Assembly: GCF_034424375.1 (NCBI RefSeq)
Contig: NZ_CP139965.1
Location: 6,386,001 to 6,450,000, forward strand
Source of the DNA: Paraburkholderia kururiensis
Lineage (GTDB): Bacteria; Pseudomonadota; Gammaproteobacteria; Burkholderiales; Burkholderiaceae
Direction: 5' to 3'
DNA length: 64,000 bases
The position numbers were made by a program, and so were the translations under genes. Below are positions 28,601 through 40,600 of the stretch, in pieces (position 1 is the stretch's first letter; the number at the start of each line of letters is the position of its first letter). The notes beneath the pieces were generated by a model that was not told the DNA's origin, searched no databases, and saw nothing but the letters and a program-made list of their open reading frames with translations.

Positions 28601-31600
28601 CGTCGGCAGGCGCGATATCGCGCCAGTCGTGCACCGCAAACGGCAGCACCGCTTCACGCTCGACAATCTGCAACGCCGTACCGTCAGGATGCCGTACGAA
28701 TCGCGTGCGCAACGCATCGTGTCGCGCAATGGCGGCCTGCCAGGCGGCACGCAACGCATCGGCATCGAAAGGCCCCGCCAGCGTCAGTTGAAGCTGATTC
28801 ACGTAAACGCCCTGGCCGTGCGCGAGTTCGCTGTGATAAAGCAGGCCCTGTTGCAGCGGCGTGGCGGGATAGATGTCCGCCACGCCGCCCAGCTTGAGGC
28901 CGAGCGCGCGCAACTGCGCGTCGTCGAGACCCGAGAGCGGAAAGTCCGATGCGCTCGCGCCGGGCGGCGCGGCCATGCAATGCGCGAGGAGCGAGTCGAC
29001 TTCGCGGCCGAAGTCGGCCACGATCCGCTCCACCGTTTCGCGATCGATCCTCGCCGGATCGAAGCGCCAGCGCAGCAGCAGCGTGTCGCCCGTCACGATG
29101 CCGTTGAGGTCCAGCGCGTAATCGAGACGCGCGCCATCGCCGTGCGTGGCGCCTGCCGGTTCGGCGCTGAACGCGAAGCGCGAATCGGCATCGAGCGACT
29201 GGTCGAAGCGGCCCAGATAGTTGAAGCTCACCGCCGGACGCCGACGTTCGCGGCTCGCAGGGAGCAAGCCCCAATGCAGCCCCTTGTGCGGCATGGCGCG
29301 CACGCGCGTTTTTACGGCGACGAGCGCCTCGCCCGGCGCGGCGTGCATAGCCGGCAACGCGACAGGAAAACGCGTGGTGAACCAGCCGACGGTGCGGCTC
29401 AGGTCCACGTCGTCGATCACGTCTTCGCGGCCATGTCCTTCCAGTTCGACAGCGACCTCCGTTGCACCGCTCCATGTGCCGAGCGCGCGCGCGAGCGCCG
29501 CGAGCAGCAATTCGTCCACTCGCGTGCGGTATGCGCGCGACGCGTTGTGGAGGAGATCGCGTGTGCGTGCAGCGTCGAGGGTCCAGTCCAGGGTCGCGCT
29601 GTGCGCCATGCGCGTGCCCGCGGCGGGGCGCAGCGGTAGATCAGCGGCGGCATCCACTGCGGAGAGCGCCTGCCGCCACCACGCTGCCTCGGCCAGCACA
29701 GGTTCTGTTTGCGCATAGCGCAGCAGTGCACGCACCCACGTGCGCCACGGCGTGGAGGCGGCCGGCAACGCGATGGTCTCGCCGCGCGCAGCCTGCTCGT
29801 AGGCCGTCTGCAGTTCGTCCAGCAGCACGCGCCACGACACGCCGTCCACCGCCAGATGGTGGATCGCGACCAGCAGCCGTGCTTCGTCCTGTGCCTCACC
29901 CGGCGCCTCGAAATAGCCCACGCGCCACACCGGCCCGCGCTCGATGTCCAGGCTCGACTGGATGCCTTCGCACGCCGCTTCCAGCGCCGACAGCGACGCG
30001 AGCCGGTCGCAACGCACCAGGTCTTGACCGGCGTCCTGTGCCGGCACCGCAATCTGTTTCCAGCCATCGTCGTGCTTCACGAACCGCAGCCGCAGCGCAT
30101 CGTGACGCTGCGCCAGTGCCCGCACCGCACGCTCCAGCGCCGGCACGTCAAGCCGGCCGCGCACCTTCAGCAGCACCGCCTGGTTCCAGTGGGATTCCCC
30201 CTCGGGATAGCGCTCGAAGAACAGCTGCTGGATCGGCGTGAGCGCAAGCGGTTCATCGTCCTCGGGTTGTTCGTCGCCTGGCTTCGCGTCGAGCTGCTCC
30301 ACCCGCTCCACCCGCTGCGCCAGTGCGGCGACCGTCGGATGCTCGAACACCTGCCGCGGCGTCAGCCTCAGCCCGGCCTGTCTCGCCTTCGCGATGATCT
30401 GCAGGCTCTGGATCGAATCGCCCCCCGCCTCGAAGAAGTTCTCCGTCACGCCCAGGTCGTCTCGACCCAGCACCGACGACCAGATCGACAGCAGCAACGC
30501 CTCGGTTTCGTTCGACGCAGCCACGCGTTCACGCTGCATCTCACGTGGCGCCGGCAGCGCGGCACGGTCCAGCTTGCCGTTGGGCATCCACGGCAGACGC
30601 TCCAGCACCGTCACCGACGACGGCACCATGTAGCCCGGCAGCTTCTGTTCTAGCGTGCCAAGCACCGCATCGGGCTGCGTTTTGCCCGATACCGATACGT
30701 AGGCCGCCAGCCTGCGCTTGTCCCCTTCGCCCGTCACCACCACGGCGGCCTCGCGCACGCCTTCGCACTGCCGCAGCACGGCCTCGATCTCGCCCGGCTC
30801 GATGCGCTGGCCGCGCAGCTTCACCTGCTGGTCGAGGCGGCCCAGGAATTCCACCGTGCCGTCCCCGCGCATGCGGCACAGGTCGCCGCTGCGGTACTGC
30901 CGCGCGCCGGGTTCGCCGTACGGGTCCGGCACGAAGCGTTCGGCCGTGAGCGCCGCACGCCCCAGGTATCCGCGTGCCACGGTCGGGCCGCCGATGCACA
31001 GTTCGCCCAGTCCACCCACCGGCGCCTCATCGCCGAATGCATCCAGAACGCGTGCCGTGCGGCCCGGATAGGGCCGGCCGATCGGCACCGTGACTTCCCT
31101 GCTGTCCTGCTCGCAGGTCTCGCGGTACAGCGCTGCAATCGTCGTTTCTGTGGGGCCGTACAGGTTGTCGAGCCGGATGTCTCCCAGCGGTCCCTTGCGC
31201 CACAGCGCGAGTGCATCGCCTGGCAGCGCCTCGCCGCCTACCGTCACCTGGCGCAGGCGCAACGTCTCACGCGCGGGCGCATGCCGCTGCCACTGCTGCC
31301 ACAGCGCCGTGGGAATACGCGCGAACGTCACGCCGCGGCTCACCAGGCGTTCGCTGAGGCCCTGCAGGTCCCACGGCTGCTCGCCGCGCATCTCCACGGT
31401 GGCGCCCGTCAGCAGCGCCGGCAGTATCTCGTGCAGTGCAACGTCGAAGTTGACCGTCGACGAGTGCAGCACCGTGTCGGCCTCACTGATGCCGTAGGTA
31501 GAGAGGAAGTCCTGGAGGTGGGTCCACAGTGAGCCGTGGCTCACGGCCACGCCCTTGGGGCGGCCTGTCGAGCCCGACGTGTAGAGCACGTAGGCAAGCT

Positions 31601-34600
31601 GGTGCGGATGCAGCGGCGCGGCGAAGGCGCCGGCCTCAACATCGCTCGCCTCAACATCACTCACCTCAATGCCGATCACCTCGCACCCCGCCAGCACGCC
31701 GGCCATCCGCTCCGCACTCGCCGCATCGGCCACCACGCGCGTGATGCCGGCGTCGTCGATCATCTGCGCGAGACGGGCCGCCGGATACTCCGGGTCCAGC
31801 GGCACGAACGCTGCACCCGAGCGCACGATGCCCACCAGTGCCGCGATCAGCGCCGGGCCACGTCGCACGCACAGTCCCACGCGATGCTCGGCGCCTGCGC
31901 CGCGCACCACGAGTTCACGTGCCACGCGGGCCGACCACGCATCGAGTTCGCCGTAACGCAGCGATTCCTCCTCGCAGCGCACCGCCAGGGCTAACGGCGT
32001 GCGCTGTGCCTGGGCCACCAGCGCGGCACCTAAAGAGTCGAACGGATACCGCGCCAACGGTGCTTCATCTAAGCCGCGCGGCAGCAGTTCGAGCTCTCCA
32101 ACACGACGCTCACCCTCCTCCGACAGTTGCTGCAACACCGTCTCGTAGTGTGTTGCCAGGCGCTCGACGGTCACGCGATCGATCCGCTCCCCATCCCATG
32201 ACCATTCGAGCGCCAACGTCTGCGCCCGCGGAATGATCGCGAGTGCGAGCGGATAATGCGTCGGGTCCACCGATTCGACCGCGCCAATCTCGAGATCGCC
32301 GTCGCCCTCGCGCGCACCGTCCAGCGGATAGTTCTCGAACACCACGAGGCTGTCGAACAGCGCATCGCCGCTGCGTGCCGCCCACTGTTGCACCTGCGCG
32401 AGCGGCGTGTGCTCGTATTGCCGCAGTGTCGCGAACGCGTGCTGCACGCCGCGCAACCACGCGCCCACGCCCTCGTCCGCCTTCACATCGACCCACACGG
32501 GCAGCGTGTTGATGAAGAGGCCGAGCATGCGGTCGATGCCCGGCACCGGCGCCGAACGCCCCGAAAACGTCGTACCGTACGCGACGCTGCGTCGATGCCC
32601 GTGGCGTGCGAGCACCACGGCCCACGCCGCTTGCATCAACGTGTTGAGCGTGACTTCGTAGCGGCGCGCCGCCGCGTACAGCCGTTCAGCCAGCATGGCG
32701 TCGAGCCGTTGCCGGCGCGCATGCGTGCCGTGTTCGCGCGTGCGTGGTGCGGGAAGGCTCGCCATGAGCGTCGCCGGGTCGTCGGCGCGGAAGGCCTGCG
32801 CGATGCGCTCGCGCCACCAGGTCTGCGTCGCGGCATCGCTCGCGGCCGCACGCATCCATTCCACGTACTGTCGATACGGCGGCGCAGGCTCGAAAGCGAT
32901 CGCTCTGCCCGCCACATGCGCCCGATAGTCGCGCAGAATTTCGCCGACGAGACTCGCTACGCTCCAGCCGTCGAGCAGCACGTGATGGTGCGTCCAGACG
33001 AGATCGACTGTGCGCGCATCGCGCACGAACAGCGCGACGCGCATCAACGGCGCCGCGTCGAGCGCCATGCCGGCAGCGAGATCGCGCTCGCGCCAGGCGG
33101 CAAGACGCGCATCGTAGTCGCTGGCCGCGGACCAATCGTGCGTCTCGAACGGCAGTGCGAGCCGCCGATGCACCACCTGCATCGCCGCACCGCCGTGTGA
33201 CCACGCAAAGCGCGTGCGCAAGATGGCGTGCCGCTCGAGTACAGCCTGCCACGCGGCACGCATCGTATCGCTGTGAAGGCTGCCCGTGAGCGTAACGCGC
33301 ATCTGGTTGAGGTAAGCGTGCTGCGTCGGCTCCGCAGTAAGCGCGTGATAGAGCAGCCCGCTTTGCAGCGGCGTAGCCGCATAGACGTCTTCGATGTGCT
33401 CTGGCGTGAGACCGAGCGCGCGCCAGAGGTCGGTCGAATCCGATGTGACTGCACGGCGCGGCTCAGCGTCACGGTGTGCCGGCACCGGCGTTGCCGCACG
33501 CGCGGCGCGCGCCAACCCTTCGACCGTCGGCGTTTCGAACACCATGCGCGGCGTCAAATGCCACCCTGCATCGCGCGCCTTCGCGACGATCTGCAAGCTC
33601 AATATCGAATCGCCACCCACGACGAAGAAGTTGTCCGTCACGCCGATATCGTCCCGACGCAGCACGTTGCGCCAGATCGCGAGCAGCGCTTGTTCGTCGG
33701 CGTTCGAGGGCGCCGCTGCGCGCGCCGTATTCGTCGCTTCGGGTGCGGGCAACGCGCGGCGATCGAGCTTGCCGTTCGGCGTGAGCGGCAGACGGTCGAG
33801 TTCGACATACGACGCAGGCACCATATGCGCCGGCAGACGCGTAGCGAGCCACGCCTGCCAGTGTTCGACATTGCCCTTGTCCGAAACGCTTTCGGGCACC
33901 ACGTATGCCACCAGCCGCTTCTCTGCGCCCTCGTTGCCCGCGATGATCACCGCCGCGTCACGCACCGCATCATGTGCCAGCAGCGCCGCCCGGATCTCGC
34001 CCGGTTCGATGCGAAAGCCCCGCAGCTTCACCTGGTCGTCGTTGCGTCCCAGGTACTCCAGATCGCCGTCGGGCAGGCGGCGCGCGAGGTCGCCCGAGCG
34101 ATACAGACGTGCGCCCGGCGCACCATACGGATCCGGCACGAAGCGTTCCGCCGTGAGCCCAGGTCTGCCGAGATAACCGCGGGCCAGTCCCGCGCCGCCC
34201 ACATAGAGTTCGCCCACGGCCCCCACCGGCACGCGGTTCATGTCCGCATCCAGCACGTGCAGCGTGAGGTCATCCAGCGGTGCGCCGATCACGCTGCGCC
34301 CCGCCTTCAGTGCCGCTTCGTCGAGCAGGCGGCAAGTGACGTGCACCGTGGTCTCGGTGATGCCGTACATGTTCACCAGCGAAGGCAGCACACCCTTCGC
34401 TTTCGCGCCCTGCGCCCAGCGCGCAATCGTTGCAGGCTCCAGACGTTCGCCGCCGAAGACCACCGTGCGCAGCGTCGTCAGCGTGTTGTCGCGGTCGGCT
34501 TGTGTGAGTTGCGCGAAAGCCGACGGCGTCTGGTTCAGCACCGTCACGCCCTCCTGCTTCAGCAGCGCATGAAAGGCCGTGGGCTCGCGTGCCGTCCAGT

Positions 34601-37600
34601 GCGGCACGATCACGAGGCGCCCGCCATGCACGAGCGCGCCGAACATCTCCCACACGGAAAAGTCGAACGCGTACGAGTGGAACAGCGTCCACACGTCGTG
34701 CTCGTTGAAGCCGAAGTGCGAGTGTGTGGCGTCGAAGAGCCGGGCCACGTCAGCGTGCGTGATGCCGACACCTTTGGGCCGCCCTGTCGAACCCGACGTG
34801 TAGATCACGTATGCCAGTTGCTGCGGGTGCGGACGCACGAAACGTTCCGCTTCGATGTCCACCGCCACGTTGCGCAGCGTCGCGACGTCGATCACCGGCC
34901 GCCACGCGAACAGGTCCGCATGTTGCGCGAGGCTTTCGGCATCGGCCACGATGGGCCCCAGCCGCGCGTCTTCGACGATGTGCGCGAAACGCTCTTGCGG
35001 ATACGAAGGATCGAGCGGCACATAGGTTCCGCCTGCCCGCAGCACGCCGAGCAGCGCAGCGACGAGCGCGGCGGAGCGCTGCATGGCAACGCCCACGCGT
35101 GTTTCGGCCTTCACGCCGCGCCGTTTCAGTTCGACCGCAATCGCGCGCGACCATGCGTCGAGCTGCGCGTAGGTCGTGCGCTGCTCGCCGTCCACCAGCG
35201 CGATCGCGTCGCCGCGCTGCGCCGCCTGCAGCGCAACACGCGAAGCAACGTCGAGCGGGTCGGGCCAACATGCCTTCGTGCGCGGTGCCGGCTCATCGCG
35301 CAGTTCCGGCAATTCGAGCGATGCAAGCGGCCGCGCCTCGTCCTCGGTCCACACCTCGAGCAGCCCTGCGAAGTTGCGGGCCATGCGTTCGATGGTGGCG
35401 GCGTCGAACACATCGGTGGCATACGTGAAGGTGAGATCGAGCCCGGCATCCGGCATTTGCGCGATGTTGAGCATCAAGTCGAATTGCGCCTCGCCGTTGC
35501 CTGTCGGTTGCACCGTCACACGCAACGCCTCGCCGAACGATTCGCTCAGATCGTGGTATTGCTGCTGATTGACGAGCACCTGAAAGAGCGGCGTGTGCGA
35601 GAGGTCGCGTTCCGGCTGCAACGCCTTCACGACTCGCGCGAACGGCACGTCCTGGTTCGCGTAGGCACACAGCAAACGCTCGCGTACCGCGTCGATCAAT
35701 TGCGCGACGCGTGTCGTGCCGCGCGGTGCCGTGCGCAGCACGACCGTGTTGACGAAGAAGCCCGCCACCTTCGCGGCGCCTGGCAGATCGCGGCCCGCGA
35801 GCGGCACGCCGATGCGAATGTCGCGCTGTCCGGTATAGCGGTAGAGCAACGCGTCGAACGCTGCGAGCAGCGTCATGAAGAGCGTGGCCTGACGCTTGTC
35901 GGCCAGGGTCCGCAATGCGTTCGTCGTCGCAGCCGACACCTGCATGTGAAGCCGCGCGCCCGGCGCGCGGCGTACACCGTTGCGCGTACGGTCGAACGGC
36001 AGCGCGAGCCGATGCGCCGTGTCATCGTCGGTGGCCAGTTCAGTGCGCCACGCGTTCAGTTGCGCTTGCTCGCGTTCGGGCGTGAGTTGAGCAGCACGTG
36101 AGAGCATCACGTCGCGATATGCGACCCATGCAGCAGCGGCCACGGCCGTGGCGTCGCGGTCATCGTCATTGCGGCCCGATGCGAACGCGCGATAGAGCCG
36201 CGAGAAGTCGTCGAACAGCAGTCCCACCGACCAGTCGTCGCCAACGATGTGATGCAGCACGAGATGCAGCACATGCCGGTTGTCGGCGAGACGAACGAGC
36301 GTGGCGCGCACGGGCGGGTCGGCCGTGAGATCGAACGGTTCGCTCGCAAGTTCGCTCAGGAGCGTGGTCAGACGCGCGGTCAGAAGTGTGCTCAACGCGG
36401 ATTCGTCTGTGCTTGCGTCGGGCTGCTGTAGATCGAGCAAACGGATCTGGGCAGCGTGCGCGGCATCGACACGTTGATACGGCACGCCGCCCGTTTCGCC
36501 GAAGCGCATGCGCAGTGCCGGGTGACGAACGCTCAGCGCGGCGAATGCGGCACGTAACGCGTCCACGTCGAGGCGGCCGTCGAAACGCAGCGCACCGCTC
36601 ACGTGATAGGCGCTACTGCGCGGCTCGAGCTTCCAGATAAACCACAGGCTTTCCTGCGATGCGAAGAGCGGTATCGGTTCGCCCAGCGCGGCATCGGCAA
36701 GGCGCGCCTTGTGCGAGTCGTCGTCGCGACCGGCGAGCGTGGGCGAGCCTGTCTGCGTAGCCCATGTCGCGCGCAACATGGCGGCGAAGTCTTCGAGCAC
36801 AGGGTGCTCGAATAGCGAGCGCAGCGTAGGGGCATCGCCGAATGCTTCGCGCACGGCCGAGATCGCCCGCACGGCCAGCAGCGAATGGCCGCCAAGCCGG
36901 AAGAAATCGTCGCGCGCGCTGACCCGCTCCACGCCTAGCACGTCCTGCCAGATTGCCGCGAGCTTCGCTTCGGTTTCGTCGCGTGGCGCGACGAACGAAA
37001 GCGACGACGTCGCGGTGGATTCCGGTGCGGGCAACGCGCGGCGATCGAGCTTGCCATTCGGCGTGAGCGGCAGACGGTCGAGTTCCACATACGACGTGGG
37101 CACCATATGCGCCGGCAAACGCGTAGCGAGCCACGCCTGCCAGCGTTCGACATTGCCCTTGTCCGTGCCGCTTTCGGGCACCACGTATGCCACCAGCCGC
37201 TTCTCTGCGCCTTCGTTGCCCGCGATGATCACCGCCGCGTCACGCACCGCCTCATGCGACAGCAGCGCCGCGCGGATCTCGCCCGGTTCGATGCGAAAGC
37301 CCCGCAGCTTCACCTGGTCGTCGTTGCGTCCCAGGTACTCCAGATCGCCGTCGGGCAGGCGGCGCGCGAGGTCGCCCGAGCGATACAGACGTGCGCCCGG
37401 CGCACCATACGGATCCGGCACGAAGCGTTCCGCCGTAAGGCCCGGTCTGCCGAGATAACCGCGGGCCAGTCCCGCGCCGCCCACATAGAGTTCGCCCACG
37501 GCCCCCACCGGCACGCGGTTCATGTCAGCATCCAGCACGTGCAGCGTGAGGTCATCCAGCGGTGCGCCGATCACGCTGCGCCCCGCGTTCAGTGCCGCTT

Positions 37601-40600
37601 CGTCGAGCAGCCGGCAAGTGACGTGCACCGTGGTTTCGGTGATGCCGTACATGTTCAACAGCGAAGGCAGCACACCCTTCTCTTTCGCGCCCTGCGCCCA
37701 GCGCGCAATCGTTGCAGGCTCCAGACGTTCGCCGCCGAAGACCACCGTGCGCAGCGTCGTCAGCGTGTTGTCGCGGTCCGCCTGCGTCAGCTGCGCGAAG
37801 GCCGACGGCGTCTGGTTCAGCACCGTCACGCCCTCCTGCTTCAGCAGCGCGTGAAAGGCCGAGGGCTCGCGTGCCGTCCAGTGCGGCACGATCACGAGGC
37901 GCCCGCCATGCACGAGCGCGCCGAACATCTCCCACACGGAAAAGTCGAACGCGTACGAGTGGAACAGCGTCCACACGTCTTGCTCGTTGAAGCCGAAGTG
38001 CGAGTGTGTGGCGTCGAAGAGCCGGGCCACGTCAGCATGCGTGATGCCGACACCTTTGGGCCGCCCTGTCGAACCCGACGTGTAGATCACGTACGCAAGC
38101 TGCTGCGGGTGTGGCTGAGGTAGCGGCTGAGGTGGCGCAAGACCCGCATCTGCCGGCGATGCCTCGGTCTGAACCTGCAACGCGCTTTCATCGAGCAACG
38201 CGATGCCCGGCAACAACGCAGCGAGCCGCGGTATCAGCGCCTGTTCCGTGAGCACCGCGTCGAGCTCCGCATCGCGCGCAATCTCGCGCAAGCGGTCGTC
38301 GGGATAAGCCGGGTCGAGCGGCACGTAGGCAGCGCCTGCGCGCAGCACGCCGAGCAGCGTGGCGACGAGCGCGGGCGTGCGCGTCATCGCCACGCCGATG
38401 CGGCGCTCGCCACTTCGCCCACACACATGCAGGCATTGCTGCGCGATGCGCGCCGACCATGCGTCGAGTTCGCGATACGTCACCGACACGCGCACGTCAT
38501 CGCCGCCGGTCAGGCAGATCGCGACGGCGTCGGGCCGCGCCTGGGCCTGCGCTTCGATACGCGCGGTCACCGGCTCGAAAGGGAACGCGCACGGCGCGGG
38601 CGCATGTTGCACGGACGTGTCGTCGGTTGCGATATCGCGTAGCCGTGCGTCGTCCGATGTTTCGAGCAGTTGGGTCATGCGCTCGAGCACGCGTTCGAAA
38701 TGCACGGCGAGCCGCGATACTGAATCGGCGGAGACGCGTGCCGCGTGCCAATGCCATTCGAGCCGGAGCCCCTCGGCCGTTTGCGGCCCCATGCAGCGCG
38801 GCGCCGCCACCAGCGTGAGCGGCAAATGCGTGCGGCTGTATGCGTCGATGGCGCGCAGACCTATGGCTTCGCGCTTCGCGTGGAGCGCTTCATCGAGCGG
38901 ATAGTTCTCGAACACGACGAGGCTGTCGAACAGCGCCCCGTCACGCACCCCCGCCCCCTGCTGCAACGAGGCGAGCGACGTGTGCTCGACCTCGCGCAAT
39001 TCGGCGTGCGTGCGTTGAAGCGCAGCGACCCACGCGGCGATGGGCGCGGCGGGTTCGACATCGACCGCGAGCGGCAGACTGTTGATGAAGAGCCCGATGG
39101 TGGACTGCGCCTCGGGCAACTCGACGGGCCGCCCCGACATCGTGGTGCCGAACCGCACCTGGCTGCGTCCCGAAAAATGCGCGAGCACGAGCGCCCAGGC
39201 CGCCTGCACGAGCGTGTTGAGCGTGACCTGTGCGCGCCGGGCCGCACGTTGAGCGCGTGCGTACTGCGCTGCGCCGATCTCGCGCACGGTGCGCCCGGCC
39301 TCGTTCGCGTGGTTCCCTGCGTCCGCTTCGGAAGCGTCGCGCGCATCGAAGAACGCGCGGCTCCCGATCGCGTCTGCGAGACGCGCGGACGTCTGGAATG
39401 ACGCGAGGCGCGTGCGCCAGAATGCGTTCGTGTCGGGCTGCCGACGCAGCCAGCGCACGTAGTCCGCGTAACGTGGTCCAGGCGTCCTATCCGGCTCGCC
39501 TCCGCCAATCAATGCAGCGTAGGCGCGCGCCACCTCGGATGCGACCTGCGCCGTGCTCCAGCCGTCGGTCAACGCATGATGGTGTGTCCACAGCACGTCA
39601 TGCGCGCCGTCGGGACGCACGAACGCATCGACACGCATGAGCGGCGCCGTCTGCAGATCGAAACCGCGTGCCGCCATCGTGGCGCGTGCGGTCTGGAACG
39701 CTGCTTCATAGGCATCGGCGGCGTCGGCAAGGTGTGGATGAAGCTCGAACGGCAACGCCGCGTGTCGTTCGACCACCTGCAACGGCTCGACACCCGGCGG
39801 GCAAACGAAACGCGTGCGCAGCACCGGGTGACGTGCCACCACGCTCGCCCACGCACGGCGCATCGCCTCCACGCCCAGGTCCGCGATGGTCAGCCGCAAT
39901 TGCGAAACGTAGAGGCCCGGGTCGCCCTCGAACATGCCGTGAAAGAGCAGCCCTTGCTGCATCGGCGTGGCGGGATAGACGGCTTCCACGGTGTCGCGCG
40001 CCACGCCGGCTCGCGTGAACCATGCGTCTTCCTCCGCTGCATCGTGCGCATGGGGCGCACGTTCACGTTGATCCGGAGCCGCGGCGGGACGCTGCGCGGC
40101 ATGCGTTGCCTGCGCATCCGCAGGCAACGCAACGGCGACGCGGGCTGCCGCCTCGATGGTCGGATAGTCGAACATCTGCTTCGGCGTGAGCTTGAGGCCT
40201 GCGCGGCGCGCCTTCGCGATGATCTGAAGACTCAGTATCGAATCGCCGCCAATCTCGAAGAAGTTGTCCGAGACGCCGATGTCCTCGCGTTTGAGCACCT
40301 GCTTCCATATCGCCGCGAGCGTACGCTCCGCTTCGTTGCGCGGCTCGATGCATGCGGTGCGCTGCGCAGTTGCGTCGTCGCCGGGCGCCGGCAGCGCCGC
40401 GCGATCCACCTTGCCGTTGGCCGTCAGCGGCAGCGCGGCAAGCACCTGCAACGACGACGGCACCATGTAGTCCGGCAACTGTGCGGCAAGCCGCGCGCGA
40501 ATGGCCTCGATGTCGAGCGCTGCCGACGACGTCACATACGCCGCGAGCTTCAACGGCGCGCCCTCTTCGTCCGCACGCGCCACGACGATCGCGTCGCGCA

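Noticed and set aside
21688..32165. Repeats considered as a mobile element or assembly error
   Set aside because: The repeats lie in frame inside NRPS domains, keep intact catalytic motifs and have no terminal inverted repeats or transposase, so module duplication or conversion is the simpler reading.
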